50,271 bases of DNA. Origin: CAZWSX01 sp964636985. Lineage in GTDB: Bacteria > Planctomycetota > Planctomycetia > Pirellulales > Pirellulaceae. Of the stretch, positions 35,601-44,132 are shown piece by piece. The notes under the pieces are model-generated. The model made no database searches. It was not told where the DNA came from and saw nothing but the letters and a program-made list of their open reading frames with translations. The stretch lies in contig CAZWSX010000040.1 of NCBI GenBank assembly GCA_964636985.1, positions 1 through 50,271 on the forward strand, written 5' to 3'. The translations under genes were made by a program, and so were the position numbers. Position 1 is the first letter of the stretch. The number at the start of each line of letters is the position of its first letter.

Positions 35601-36327
35601 CTTATGCGAAGCCTATGGCATGACGCAGGACCCTGAACTCCGCGAGCCCGCTCAAAAGGCAATCGACTTTTTGATCGCGACGCAAAACAAGGACCGCGGC
35701 GGGTGGCGCTATCAGCCCAACATTGGCAGCGACAGCTCAGTCACTGGCGCGGTTCTGGTCGCTCTTAAAAGTGGCGAGCTGGCGAACTTGAATGTTCCGC
35801 CCGAGGTCTACGAACGCATTTCGGAGTGGTTCGACTTGGCGCAAGCGTCGGCCGATCAACCGTATTTGTATCGCTATAACCCCTACGCTCCCGACACGGA
35901 ATCGCAGCGGCACGGTCGCAAGGTCAGCAAAGCGATGACGTCGGTCAGCCTGCTCGCACGGCTGTACATGGGTTGGAAGACAGGCGATCAACGGATGATT
36001 GCCGGTGCCGAGTACCTGAAGCAAAACCTACCCGCCATCGGCACCAACGGGCAGCCACTTCGCGACACGTACTATTGGTACTACGCCTCGCAAGTGATGT
36101 ATCACATGGGCGGCGAGTATCGGACCGCTTGGAACGAGCGCCTGTTGCCGATTTTGCATGAATCGCAAGTCAAAGAGGGGGCAGCAGCCGGAAGCTGGAA
36201 CCCCCGCACGCCGGTGCCCGACCGTTGGGGCCCGCACGGCGGCCGCTTGTACGTAACGACGCTCAACCTGTTGTCGCTGGAAGTCGACTACCGGTCGCTG
36301 CCGATCTACCGCAACGCGGTGAAGTAG
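32605..36327 (+). CDS. Gly/Ser-rich membrane protein with C-terminal squalene-cyclase-like alpha/alpha domain
   Basis: The 1240-residue protein starts at ATG 32605. Three hydrophobic helices lie in the first 125 residues (VRVAMVLLAGFLMGASS, LIAIPTIVLVCMVAIAL, LALVLSASVHLFILSLLGAV). Residues from about 160 to 880 are low-complexity, dominated by Gly, Ser, Ala and Asp, with GDGTGG-like units. From about residue 900 the sequence changes to repeated helical units with QW-like motifs: HQQRNGSWSLQGYGEETQ, IKNQAANGDLF, ATQNKDRGGWRYQPN, the pattern of prenyltransferase/squalene-oxidase repeat toroids. The Asp-rich catalytic motif of true cyclases (DxDD) is not seen, so an enzyme is not assured. It converges with the kinase-VWA gene with only 13 bases between stops. 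Function unknown. Confidence 0.82.
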   Translation: MATTVRKIKRAGNRRLAELAWPVRVAMVLLAGFLMGASSVYQSFNDPRWWANAWTSLIAIPTIVLVCMVAIALTPQQWVRRTLQLALVLSASVHLFILSLLGAVVFAIPMVTMNDEPLTVEYQPWLIVPTFQPYAVVADEHQQLQDVEHPIDASPAEASDPELQASADMASIARSSDDPNAGSMNTQVPLEVPIAGPSASRGKSGSERTQAADAPSVSSSDAIATAAARTARAADVAASRATIDEDAAAASKGGPDDPLAAPNRLAVTKGTSEGPGGAFASKPDTSSSEKQSPSLVASVPSRKAASGALGDSIPSAGAARMARRQGRAAGPAATELVQSPDTGSGGDGKSPSGVDAAASASATRGDGAGQAGAIGRSPGTSRADSGPNSAVSRAGQRRSKGSGQPGTSGSGSKLLMARRNTTGTSTGTGADGLAGSPEASIGEDGTGGDGSGGGALSLEPSIGGVARSSGSDSPGSRGPGGIGNADGTGERSLGGGNALASGGKGNRATAGDGDGPGVGGGGGNGTKGERGGPLGRLVRSGGGLTTSSGVDKVGDIPNQPIGEAGGDAGDGGTGLAGTGLAGQGMARKSDDSSPLAGSALAGAAGDGEGAAGTGTGNGKPGRRGAITRAEGTGTGGGGSGLGNGTASLRRTTSGGTSPSPSGADQIDAGGDGTSGDGSGGDGTANGGQIAASGATTQRSGDGTSGAFGGGDVGSLVGDRTIGGPSSRVGGAAGGRRQSGTGDGAELASTDRDAVGSGGTIKRTGSATGNLGVGDGAVAVPEIGAGSAVAQADEDHMPARAGGGSRASGGGDSDGGVSVDLGTLDGPGGIGPNLTASVGINRREASSDVVEITLRTARFPRRENGGLPAISSSAVISTDGFQRRMNALSGSGGPSAQTKRSIELGLTFLAKHQQRNGSWSLQGYGEETQMVSDSAATALALLAFQGAGYHHREHKYKEQVRAGLDFLIKNQAANGDLFIAEDDESNASVWFYSHAMATLALCEAYGMTQDPELREPAQKAIDFLIATQNKDRGGWRYQPNIGSDSSVTGAVLVALKSGELANLNVPPEVYERISEWFDLAQASADQPYLYRYNPYAPDTESQRHGRKVSKAMTSVSLLARLYMGWKTGDQRMIAGAEYLKQNLPAIGTNGQPLRDTYYWYYASQVMYHMGGEYRTAWNERLLPILHESQVKEGAAAGSWNPRTPVPDRWGPHGGRLYVTTLNLLSLEVDYRSLPIYRNAVK

Positions 36328-36340
36328 CGCGGAATTTCAG

Positions 36341-39300
36341 CTACCTAGGATCGGTCAATTCAAAGGCTTTGAGGACCTGCTCCCGGTGGCGACTGCCGAA
36401 AGCGGCGACCATGAGTTGTGTCATGATCTGTTTGACGTCGGTCGTGGCAAACGCTTCGCCTCCGCTCACTCGGGCGATGTGGTCAAACTCAGCCATCGTA
36501 TTCGGCGAACGACACGAGATGGTACTTACTTCTCCTCCTTGCGACTTCCAAAACAGGTTTGCCATTCTTACACAGGTTCCTTCGTTTTCCCGATGCGGAG
36601 GCGCATCGCCGACGATGAGCATCACTTTGCGAGCATCGGGCTGGAACGCATTGTTGCTCAGGGTCCACTCCATCCCAGCGTCGACAGCTTCGGGCAAGTC
36701 ACCACCGCCGTCGGCGCGAACGCCGTCGAGAAACTTTTGGATCTCGCCGATGTCGTTTGTCAGGGGCAAGCCGTAGGCCAAGTAATCTTCGCCTTTGTCG
36801 CGATAGGTCGTCAAACCGATCCGTGCTTTGGGAATGAGCCGCCACAGCGCGCTGCCGGTCTTCTCGATGTCGCGCTTGAGCTGGCCGATCTCGCCATCCA
36901 TGCTCCCGGTACTGTCGAAGACAATCACGATATCGAGCCCAACCTCGCGCAGCTTGGCGATCATGGCGTCCCATTGCGCGCCTCCTTCCTTTTCGCTGGT
37001 GCCGCTGTCGGTAGGTTCTGGAGACGCGCCATCAGCTTTAAGCGGCACTCTGAGAATCACCTTGCCTTCGGCCTCTCGGGTGGCAAGACCTTCCGGCGTG
37101 AATTGAAAGGGGCCGACCATTTCTTTTACCCAGAGCGAGCCCAGAAGTTTACCCGTCACAGCATCACGCAGGCACACTTCGACGGGTCCGTAGGGATAGG
37201 TGCCGTTGGCGTAGGCGTAGAGCTTTTTGTCCTCGGAGATGAGGAAGTGTCCATACTTTTCCAGGCCTTCCACACCCCTGATGTATCGGTTGATACTTTT
37301 GAGCGGGATTGGTTTGTTTCGGTCATTGCTGTTTTGTTCGCCCTCGTCCGGTTCACTTGATGAATCATCCGACTTGAAAGGAATACGAAGGACCACTTTT
37401 CCATCCGGCTCACGGGTGGCAAGGCCTTCGTCGGTGAATTGAAAAGGTCCGACGATCCCTTCCGAGTAAAACGAACCGATCCGTTGGCCGGTTGCCGAAT
37501 CGTGCAGGTTCATATCGACAGGGCCGAAGGGATAGGCGCCATTGGCATAGGCGAAGAGCTTTCCGTCCTCCGAGATGAGAAAGTGACCGTACTTCTCCAG
37601 GTTCTCCATGCCGCCAATCCGCTTTTTGGCGTCTTCGAGCGTTAGACGATTAACTGCAGCCGCGGGTGCGTTCTCCTCCACCTCGGCCAAAAGTTCGTGC
37701 TTGTAGCGCTTGATGTACGCCTGCAACTCGTTCGAGCTGCGATCGATGATGGTCAACAAGCGACGCTTGTCTCCGCTGTCGAGATTCGATTGATCCACCC
37801 GCTCCCGCAACTTGCTCAGTTGGGCCAGAGCGGCGTGGGGATTCTCGTTGGCAAGCTTTTCCGCCGCCATCCGTTCGGCTGTGACTTCGCGCACCATCTT
37901 TTCGTAGGTGACCTGCTCAATCACCTTGAATGGCAATCGAAGTTTCACGGTTCCATCCGCCTCCCATGTACCAACGCCCTCATCCGTGAATTGCAGAGGA
38001 CCGACCGGAGTTGGCACCACTTGTTTTGCCACCACCTTCCCAGATTCGGCATCCACCAGCAGAATCTGGGGCGGCGCGTACGTGACCAAATGCGCCTTTG
38101 CATAATATTTGCGGTCCTTCGAGATCACGAAGTGAAGCCCCGCAGTAACAGGTTTCCCCACTAGCGCCGCCCTACGTTCGAGTTCGGCGAGAGGAGTGAA
38201 CTGCTCGGGTATTTTGGACTCGGGCACCCACGGCTTGTTCGCGCTCTTCGTTGGCTCGCCTTGACTCTTGACCTTCGAGTCACCAGGGCTTCCCTTCTCG
38301 GCGCGAATCCAATGCAAATCCGCCATGTGCGAAGCCTCTGGATCGCTGACGAATCTCTTATCGATCGAGTAGGCCCCGCGAATTTCGCCGTAGTCCATCC
38401 GGATCGACAGATCACCAAACGCCCTGTCTCCCCCTTCGGTCCACATGCCGTTGAAGCGGCGGCTGATCCGCGACCACTTGACCGTGAAGCTACCAGGCCC
38501 GTCCGCCGTCGTATCGGTGAACGTCCCGTGCCAAGCGCCTTGGTCGCCCTTCTTTATCGTCACTTGTCCCCACTCTTCTTGGCCCATCCAATCGCCGGCA
38601 ATGTCGGGCGGATTGGTTTGAACAAGACCAAGGCCGAACAGCCCAATCACGCCAAAGCCTGCCAGTGCGAGGAGCCACTTTCCCATTCCGTTGCTGCCGC
38701 GATGAGAACGCAGCGCTTCAGCGGGCAACACTTTCACAGTTGGCTCTTGCACGTGCGCGAGGCATTGCTCGAGCAAGGCGGCAACATCTTGCGCACTGGC
38801 GTAACGAGCGTCGGGCGATTTTTCCATCAGCCGCGAGATAATCGTGCACAGCCATTGGGGAATATCCGGATTGATCTCCCGAATTGGCTGCGGAACTTTA
38901 TCGGTGATCGCACGCAGCACCGCATAGCTGTTGTCGCCGCGAAATGGCGGCCGCCCTACGCACATCGCGTACATCGACGAGCCCAAGCCGAACAGATCGG
39001 AGCGGGCGTCGACTTTTGCACCGGTCACCTGCTCGGGCGACATATAGTGAGGCGTTCCCGCGATAACCCCAGTGCACGTGGCGCTCACATCGTCGGCCGT
39101 GCGAGCCAGGCCAAAGTCGGACAGATACGCCCGTTCGACGCCGTTCTCCAGCAGGATATTGGCAGGCTTCACATCGCGATGGACCAGCCCCTGGGCATGC
39201 GCGGCCGCCAGGCCCGATGCCGCTTGCATCGAGATGCGGAGGATTTCGACAACGCTCAAGGGACCTTCGCGATCGAGCCGCGCTTGCAGCGATTCTCCGG

Positions 39301-39880
39301 AAACGAACTGCATCACGAGAAAGGGCGTTTTATTCTCGGACTCGACATTGTGGATGGGAACCACGTGTTCGTGGACGACCGCCGCCGCAGCGCGGGCTTC
39401 GCGAGCAAACCGATACCGCGCCGCACCCACCGACGCCAGATGCGGGGCCAACAGCTTGATCGCGACGGGCCGATTCAAATCGGTATCGAACCCTTTCAGG
39501 ACGACTCCCATTCCGCCACTGCCGATGACTTTTTCGATTTCATACCGCCCCAGCCGGCCGAGCATTTCTGGGTGCGAAGGAGCGGCGAGCATATTCACAA
39601 TCGTCGATTCGTCGGCAATCCATCTGCGCGGGTGTTCGAAATCGATCGTTCCAAATCGCGAGAGATAGCCCGCCTCCGCATCGTCGCCGTCGATGGGTTG
39701 AAGCATTTCCTGCTGCGACTTCCAATGGTCGGCATTGGCCGATAGTTCCATGATCCGGTGCTGGCACGTCTCGCACGATTCGATATGACGCGTCGCCCGG
39801 AGATAGGCCTCCGAGTTTTCGTCTCCTTCGAGCACCAGGCGGAGCGCTTCGTCGTCGCAGGAAAGGGTTTGATTCGTCAT
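36341..39880 (-). CDS. Zinc-finger/Ser-Thr kinase/three-repeat/VWA giant protein
   Basis: The 1179-residue protein combines, in order: an anti-sigma-like zinc motif HxxxCxxC (His32, Cys36, Cys39); a Hanks-type kinase at about 112-380 with GSGGMG, Lys142, HRDVKPAN (Asp236) and DFG (Asp255); a membrane helix at about 401-420; a beta-rich extracytoplasmic part with three repeats at about 583-652, 766-836 and 878-948 (each starting FxIS and ending KVxLRxPxK); and a VWA domain from about 983 with the metal site DSTGSM and GGGDLPEAVD. The start ATG overlaps the ECF sigma stop by four bases, so the two are translationally coupled. Such sigma-kinase pairs are known in planctomycetes. The inference is that an outside signal sensed by the repeat/VWA part controls the kinase and sigma factor. 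Confidence 0.9.
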   Translation of the reverse strand: MTNQTLSCDDEALRLVLEGDENSEAYLRATRHIESCETCQHRIMELSANADHWKSQQEMLQPIDGDDAEAGYLSRFGTIDFEHPRRWIADESTIVNMLAAPSHPEMLGRLGRYEIEKVIGSGGMGVVLKGFDTDLNRPVAIKLLAPHLASVGAARYRFAREARAAAAVVHEHVVPIHNVESENKTPFLVMQFVSGESLQARLDREGPLSVVEILRISMQAASGLAAAHAQGLVHRDVKPANILLENGVERAYLSDFGLARTADDVSATCTGVIAGTPHYMSPEQVTGAKVDARSDLFGLGSSMYAMCVGRPPFRGDNSYAVLRAITDKVPQPIREINPDIPQWLCTIISRLMEKSPDARYASAQDVAALLEQCLAHVQEPTVKVLPAEALRSHRGSNGMGKWLLALAGFGVIGLFGLGLVQTNPPDIAGDWMGQEEWGQVTIKKGDQGAWHGTFTDTTADGPGSFTVKWSRISRRFNGMWTEGGDRAFGDLSIRMDYGEIRGAYSIDKRFVSDPEASHMADLHWIRAEKGSPGDSKVKSQGEPTKSANKPWVPESKIPEQFTPLAELERRAALVGKPVTAGLHFVISKDRKYYAKAHLVTYAPPQILLVDAESGKVVAKQVVPTPVGPLQFTDEGVGTWEADGTVKLRLPFKVIEQVTYEKMVREVTAERMAAEKLANENPHAALAQLSKLRERVDQSNLDSGDKRRLLTIIDRSSNELQAYIKRYKHELLAEVEENAPAAAVNRLTLEDAKKRIGGMENLEKYGHFLISEDGKLFAYANGAYPFGPVDMNLHDSATGQRIGSFYSEGIVGPFQFTDEGLATREPDGKVVLRIPFKSDDSSSEPDEGEQNSNDRNKPIPLKSINRYIRGVEGLEKYGHFLISEDKKLYAYANGTYPYGPVEVCLRDAVTGKLLGSLWVKEMVGPFQFTPEGLATREAEGKVILRVPLKADGASPEPTDSGTSEKEGGAQWDAMIAKLREVGLDIVIVFDSTGSMDGEIGQLKRDIEKTGSALWRLIPKARIGLTTYRDKGEDYLAYGLPLTNDIGEIQKFLDGVRADGGGDLPEAVDAGMEWTLSNNAFQPDARKVMLIVGDAPPHRENEGTCVRMANLFWKSQGGEVSTISCRSPNTMAEFDHIARVSGGEAFATTDVKQIMTQLMVAAFGSRHREQVLKAFELTDPR

Positions 39881-40479
39881 GGCGATTCCTCCTCTGCTTT
39901 TTCGATCAGTTTGGAAATTTGCTTGGTGATTCGACTACGGGCGATGTACACGGCGCCGACGCTCATCTTCAAATGCGACGCCACCGTTTGAACGGGCCGG
40001 CCCTCAACACTGGTTTGCCAAAAGGCCTTCCACTGTTTCGTGGAAACGCGATTCCGCACCTCCGAAGCAGCCCAGCGAAATAATTCCCGGCGGTACTCGT
40101 GCCTGTAGAGTTCCACCGAGTCGCTTGTCGCGTCGGCGACTTCGTTCAACAGTTCGGCGACTTGCTTGCTCCCGGTTCCCAATCGCTGATGCTTGGGGCG
40201 GGTGAGGAAGTTAACCGCGAGGTTTTGAGCGATCCGAAACAACCACGCCCGAAACTTGCCGCGACTGTCGCCAGCGGTCCATGTCCGAATCGCCTTCGAC
40301 ACGGCGGCGAGCGCTTCCTGGACGAAATCTTCCGCATCGACGTGCTGCAATCCCTTGGCGCGAGCCAAACGAAACAGCAGCGGGCCATAGATTTCGACGA
40401 ACCGCTGCCACGCCTCAAAGTCGGCGGCATTCGGCAACCGCAAAATCAGGCTCTCGCGAGTGTCGGGCACAGGAATCAT
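39877..40479 (-). CDS. ECF-type RNA polymerase sigma factor
   Basis: The 200-residue protein has an N-terminal sigma2 region (FVEIYGPLLFRLARAKGL, AEDFVQEALAAVSKAIRTW, GKFRAWLFRIAQNLA) and a C-terminal sigma4-like helix-turn-helix (KMSVGAVYIARSRITKQI). No sigma3 domain is present, as expected for ECF factors. The stop codon overlaps the start of the kinase-VWA gene by four bases. The kinase's N-terminal zinc motif could act as an anti-sigma domain. ECF sigma factors linked to Ser/Thr kinases are a recognised planctomycete feature. No convincing autoregulated promoter was identified upstream. Confidence 0.92.
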   Translation of the reverse strand: MIPVPDTRESLILRLPNAADFEAWQRFVEIYGPLLFRLARAKGLQHVDAEDFVQEALAAVSKAIRTWTAGDSRGKFRAWLFRIAQNLAVNFLTRPKHQRLGTGSKQVAELLNEVADATSDSVELYRHEYRRELFRWAASEVRNRVSTKQWKAFWQTSVEGRPVQTVASHLKMSVGAVYIARSRITKQISKLIEKAEEESP

Positions 40480-40584
40480 GGGGAGCCACTAAAAGGGCGG
40501 AATGTTGTCAAAGGGTAAAGACACGGTCCCCTAGAAAACCTTTCAAGATTTTCCCAAGCGGAGGCCCGTCACCCAAGGGTGTGT

Positions 40585-40690
40585 GACGCAAATCGGCTCG
40601 TGGCATCGACTTCGACCAGACACTTTTCTCGCGAATTTCGCCGCTATGCCCGTCGAACGTTGGCAACCTGAGGAAATATTCCTCGGCCCG
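40585..40690 (+). repeat. Left copy of an approximately 105-bp direct repeat flanking the efflux cluster
   Basis: A leader of 61 bases (from GACGCAAATCGGCTCG) and the following ATG plus 14 codons (MPVERWQPEEIFLGP) closely resemble 48833-48940, which is the leader and start of the gene at 48896. By hand count 36 of the 45 coding positions agree; the leader is similar apart from small gaps. Weaker similarity extends upstream in both places, around GACAC-GGTCCCC and GACAGATCTGCCCC. After codon 15 the similarity fades. Confidence 0.75.
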
Positions 40691-40747
40691 CAGAGCCAAT
40701 GTTACGCCTTGCAAGTCGTGACACCACATTCCAATTCGGATGACTAA
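40646..40747 (+). pseudogene. Gene-start remnant (33 codons) in the left direct repeat
   Basis: From ATG 40646 the frame reads MPVERWQPEEIFLGPQ and stops at TAA 40745-40747. The first 15 codons match the start of the intact gene at 48896; the rest is unrelated, so this looks like the broken beginning of a paralogue or a repeat copy that carries the start. The rest of the 40480-41112 gap contains a six-bp hairpin CGAGGG/CCCTCG at 40806-40823 and no gene I can support. Confidence 0.55.
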
Positions 40748-41112
40748 CTTCGTCCACACTAGATGGGCTAAGCCTCAATGGCTTTAACCAGGTGAATAGT
40801 CGAAACGAGGGGACGATCCCTCGGGCAACCCGATCGAGTTGTTTCAACCTAGGGAACGATAAGGCCGGCACCACAGCCGCACTCTTGAAGTGTGCGATGG
40901 TGGTCTTTGGGATCGGCTGCCCGTGCAAATTGTGCCTTGATCCCGAAGCCGCTTGCTGCTTGCCTCGGCGAAATCTGAGTGGCACTACCGGTAGTGGAAG
41001 CCTGGTCGAAGTAGGTACGGAAGTTGCAGCGGGTATCCTGTTGATGATCCGATTGAGATAACCGGATTTTCAGAAACAGCTCGTTACCAGCCTCTCTTTC
41101 ATTGAGGCCAAG

Positions 41113-42300
41113 ATGTCCAAAAGCTCCGGCACCGTCGCGGCTTCCTCGGCATTCGCATTCGTTCTGGTCTTAGGCATTGTGAATCTGTTCGCCGATATGA
41201 CCTACGAGGGAGGTGCGGCGATCAATGGCCAGTTTCTGGCGTCCCTCGGCGCCAGTGCCTTCACCGTGAGCGTTATCGCCGGGATTGGAGAGTTTCTAGG
41301 CTACTCGTTACGTTCCGTTGCCGGATACATCGCCGACAAGACGGGCAAATACTGGGTCATCACGTTCATCGGCTACACAGTCAATCTGTTGGCCGTTCCT
41401 GCCATGGCGTTGGCGTTCCATTGGCAAGTCGCCGGAGCATTGATTCTCGCGGAGAGAATCGGCCGAGCATTTCGCAAGCCCACCATCGAAGCCATGTTGT
41501 CCTACTCGACGGGCAAACATGGGAAAGGCTGGGTCTATTCCTTCAATACAGCGATGGATGAAACGGGCGCCGTAGCGGGACCGCTCCTCGTTGCTCTCGT
41601 GCTCTATTTAAAGGGAGACTTTCGCACAAGCTATGCGATGCTGCTTGTTTCCGTCTTGCTTGCCTTTACCGCGTTAGCAATCGCTCGCATCGTTTTCCCC
41701 GTACCGTCGAGGCTCGAGGAAGGCGGTCCACCCACCACTCACACCACACAATTCACGCGCGCCTATTGGTTTTACATGATTGCAGCGTCCCTCTTCGGCG
41801 CGGGACTGATGAGTTTCGAACTCGTAGCTTTTCATCTCTCGAAGACGGGGATCGTAACGGAACATTGGCTTCCTATTTTTCTGGCCTTGGCAACGGTCGC
41901 CTCCGTGATCGCCAGCCTGCTCTTGGGACGTCTTTACGATCAGATTGGTATCCACGGCGCTATTGGAGCGGTCATCCTGGCCGCCGGCTTTTCCCCTTTG
42001 GTCTTCTTGGGCGGGTTTTGGTCGGCACTATTCGGGTTACTCCTTTGGGGCATCGGATACGCGACACAGGACACGCTGCTCAAGGTCTTGATCGCGAGCG
42101 AACTCCCCGAGGGGAAACGCAACTTCGCCTTCGGCGTGTTCTACTTGGGATATGGTGCTGGATGGCTGATTGGAAGTCTGGTGACTGGCCTTCTCTACGA
42201 ACAGTCTCGTTGGGGACTGATCGCATTCGCGGCCACGGTTCAACTCTCGGCAATTCCCTTTTTTCTCCTTGGTGCCAAAACCAGCGGGGCCAAACGCTAA
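41113..42300 (+). CDS. MFS-type transporter
   Basis: The 395-residue protein has about 11-12 hydrophobic helices arranged in two halves separated by a hydrophilic segment near residues 195-215 (SRLEEGGPPTTHTTQFTRA). ADKTGKYW after helix 2 is the MFS motif A-like loop, and a second version appears as GRLYDQIGIHG in the C-terminal half. Major facilitator permeases move small solutes using the proton or ion gradient. ATG 41113 has GAGG six bases upstream. It precedes the TolC-type gene by 150 bases and could be part of the efflux cluster; its substrate is unknown. No truncation is seen. Confidence 0.88.
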   Translation: MSKSSGTVAASSAFAFVLVLGIVNLFADMTYEGGAAINGQFLASLGASAFTVSVIAGIGEFLGYSLRSVAGYIADKTGKYWVITFIGYTVNLLAVPAMALAFHWQVAGALILAERIGRAFRKPTIEAMLSYSTGKHGKGWVYSFNTAMDETGAVAGPLLVALVLYLKGDFRTSYAMLLVSVLLAFTALAIARIVFPVPSRLEEGGPPTTHTTQFTRAYWFYMIAASLFGAGLMSFELVAFHLSKTGIVTEHWLPIFLALATVASVIASLLLGRLYDQIGIHGAIGAVILAAGFSPLVFLGGFWSALFGLLLWGIGYATQDTLLKVLIASELPEGKRNFAFGVFYLGYGAGWLIGSLVTGLLYEQSRWGLIAFAATVQLSAIPFFLLGAKTSGAKR

Positions 42301-42450
42301 CCCCTGGCAGCAGCGACAGCAATCGACGGATTGGTTGAAGTGCGAATCATTCCATCCCTTCATGCGTAACGTCGATACAAAACGAATGAGTCGGTAATTC
42401 CGGCGAATTTCAATATCGGGACAAAAGACGCCTTTTGCGAAGGGGGAAAA

Positions 42451-44082
42451 ATGAGTGGGCTGATGCCTGCCGAGCTCACTGTCGCCCCTTTTCGCATGCT
42501 ATTGGCAGCAGCCGTGCTGTCGATGCTCGCGGGCTGTAGCTGGCAACGCACGGCCATGCAGCCCGTGATGAAAAATGCTCCTGAGTCCTCGCCTGTTTCA
42601 GGCGAAGTGACGAAGGCTTCTGCTCCCGCGCAGACGGCGAACACTTCTGTTAAGGCCCCCGAATACTTCGGCGACGAGTCGCAAGTGGTGCCGGCCTCCT
42701 TAGACGGGCCAGATAACCAGGTCACTGTCGCGACGCCACCAGAACCGACCGGCGTTCCACTTAACTTGGTTTCAGCACTGTCAGCTACCGACGCCAAGAA
42801 TCCCCAAGTTGAGTTCGCTCGCTGGCGCGTTCAGGAAGCGTATGCGCAAGCCCAACGAGCCGACGTTCTGTGGCTGCCAAACTTGCGCGCGGGGATCGCC
42901 TACAACCGGCACGAAGGCGCAATTCAAGACGTCGCGGGGAATGTCTTCGATACGAGTCGTGGCGGCTACTACTACGGCCTAGGCCCGCACGCGGTTGGAC
43001 AAGGTTCACCTTCCGTCCCTGGAATTCAACTCAACGTCCATGCGGCCGACGTGATCTTTCAGCCCAAGATTGCCAACAGCGTCTCGCAAGCGCGGAGCTG
43101 GAATGCCAAGACCGCGACGTGCGACGAGATGTTCGAAACTGCGCAGCTCTATCTCGAATTGATGCGTGCCCAACAAGACGTCGAAATCGGGCGAGAACAG
43201 TTAGCGCTCACACAACTCCTCGTCGATTTGACGGGGGCGTATGCTCGTTCGGGCCAGGGGCTCGAATCCGATTTCGATCGAGCCAAAACGGAATTGGCCG
43301 TACGCGAAACGGACCTGTTGCGGGCGCAGGAAACCGTCGAGGTTGCCTCCGCAAGGCTGGCCGTTCAATTGCGACTCGATCCGTCGGTTCCGATCCTGGT
43401 CCAAGAACCCGTCGTCGTTCCGGTTCAACTAGTGGGTAAGGAGCACGCCGTTGCCGACCTGGTGGTCGAAGGACTTTCTCGCCGCCCTGAATTGGCCGAA
43501 AGCGGTTGGTTGGTCTGTGAAGCGACCGAACGCTTGCAACGTGAGAAGTACGCTCCCCTCTTGCCGAGCGTCTTGCTTGGTCTGAGTTACGGCGGCTTGG
43601 GGGGAGGCCTCGGCACGAATTTTGGCACGACCAAAGACCGCTTTGATTCCGATGCGATTGCTTACTGGGAATTAAGAAACTTCGGGGCCGGCGAGCGCGC
43701 GGCACGTCGCGAGGCCAATGCCCGGATCGAGCAAGCCCGCTGGCGCCAAGTTGCCATGCTGGATCGCGTCGCGGGCGAAGTGGTCGAGGCGCACTCGCGG
43801 ATTCGCTCACGAGAAAAGCAAATTGTGTCGGCGGAAAAGGCCGTCGCATCGGCAGGCAACTCTTACCATCGAAATCTCACGCGAATTAAAAACGCCGAGG
43901 GACTGCCGATCGAAACACTGCAAGCCATTCAGGCCCTTGGATTCGCGAAAAGAGATTACCTCCGCGCCGTAACAGACTACAATGTGGCGCAGTTTCAACT
44001 CCTGCGCGCCGTGGGGGGTGGAAGCTCGCAATTTCTGACTGCATCGTTTGAGACTAAGGCTGAAGTAGAAGCCGCCCAATGA
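42451..44082 (+). CDS. TolC-family outer-membrane efflux lipoprotein
   Basis: The 543-residue protein starts behind GAAGGGGGAAAA, a strong ribosome-binding site. A lipoprotein signal with MLLAAAVLSMLAGC places the acylated cysteine at residue 29. The mature protein has the long amphipathic helices of the OEP family, in two related halves: residues about 100-310 (EFARWRVQEAYAQAQRADVL, ELMRAQQDVEIGREQLALTQ) and about 340-530 (RREANARIEQARWRQVAML, GLPIETLQAIQALGFAKRDY). The family trimerises into an outer-membrane duct for tripartite pumps. The RND pump gene begins 50 bases later, so the two are cotranscribed. A Pro/Ala/Ser-rich linker follows the signal. Confidence 0.92.
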   Translation: MSGLMPAELTVAPFRMLLAAAVLSMLAGCSWQRTAMQPVMKNAPESSPVSGEVTKASAPAQTANTSVKAPEYFGDESQVVPASLDGPDNQVTVATPPEPTGVPLNLVSALSATDAKNPQVEFARWRVQEAYAQAQRADVLWLPNLRAGIAYNRHEGAIQDVAGNVFDTSRGGYYYGLGPHAVGQGSPSVPGIQLNVHAADVIFQPKIANSVSQARSWNAKTATCDEMFETAQLYLELMRAQQDVEIGREQLALTQLLVDLTGAYARSGQGLESDFDRAKTELAVRETDLLRAQETVEVASARLAVQLRLDPSVPILVQEPVVVPVQLVGKEHAVADLVVEGLSRRPELAESGWLVCEATERLQREKYAPLLPSVLLGLSYGGLGGGLGTNFGTTKDRFDSDAIAYWELRNFGAGERAARREANARIEQARWRQVAMLDRVAGEVVEAHSRIRSREKQIVSAEKAVASAGNSYHRNLTRIKNAEGLPIETLQAIQALGFAKRDYLRAVTDYNVAQFQLLRAVGGGSSQFLTASFETKAEVEAAQ

Positions 44083-44132
44083 GCAGTTGAGTCCAACCCG
44101 CACGGCAAACGCCCCTCTCTGCGATTCTGCTG

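Noticed and set aside
38261..39745. 494-residue plus-strand frame opposite the kinase-VWA gene
   Set aside because: Overlaps the kinase domain antisense; Arg/His-rich shadow.
40644..40985. 113-residue minus-strand frame in the gap before the MFS gene
   Set aside because: Overlaps the left direct repeat, which is better explained as a gene-start copy on the plus strand; no start signal and no motif.
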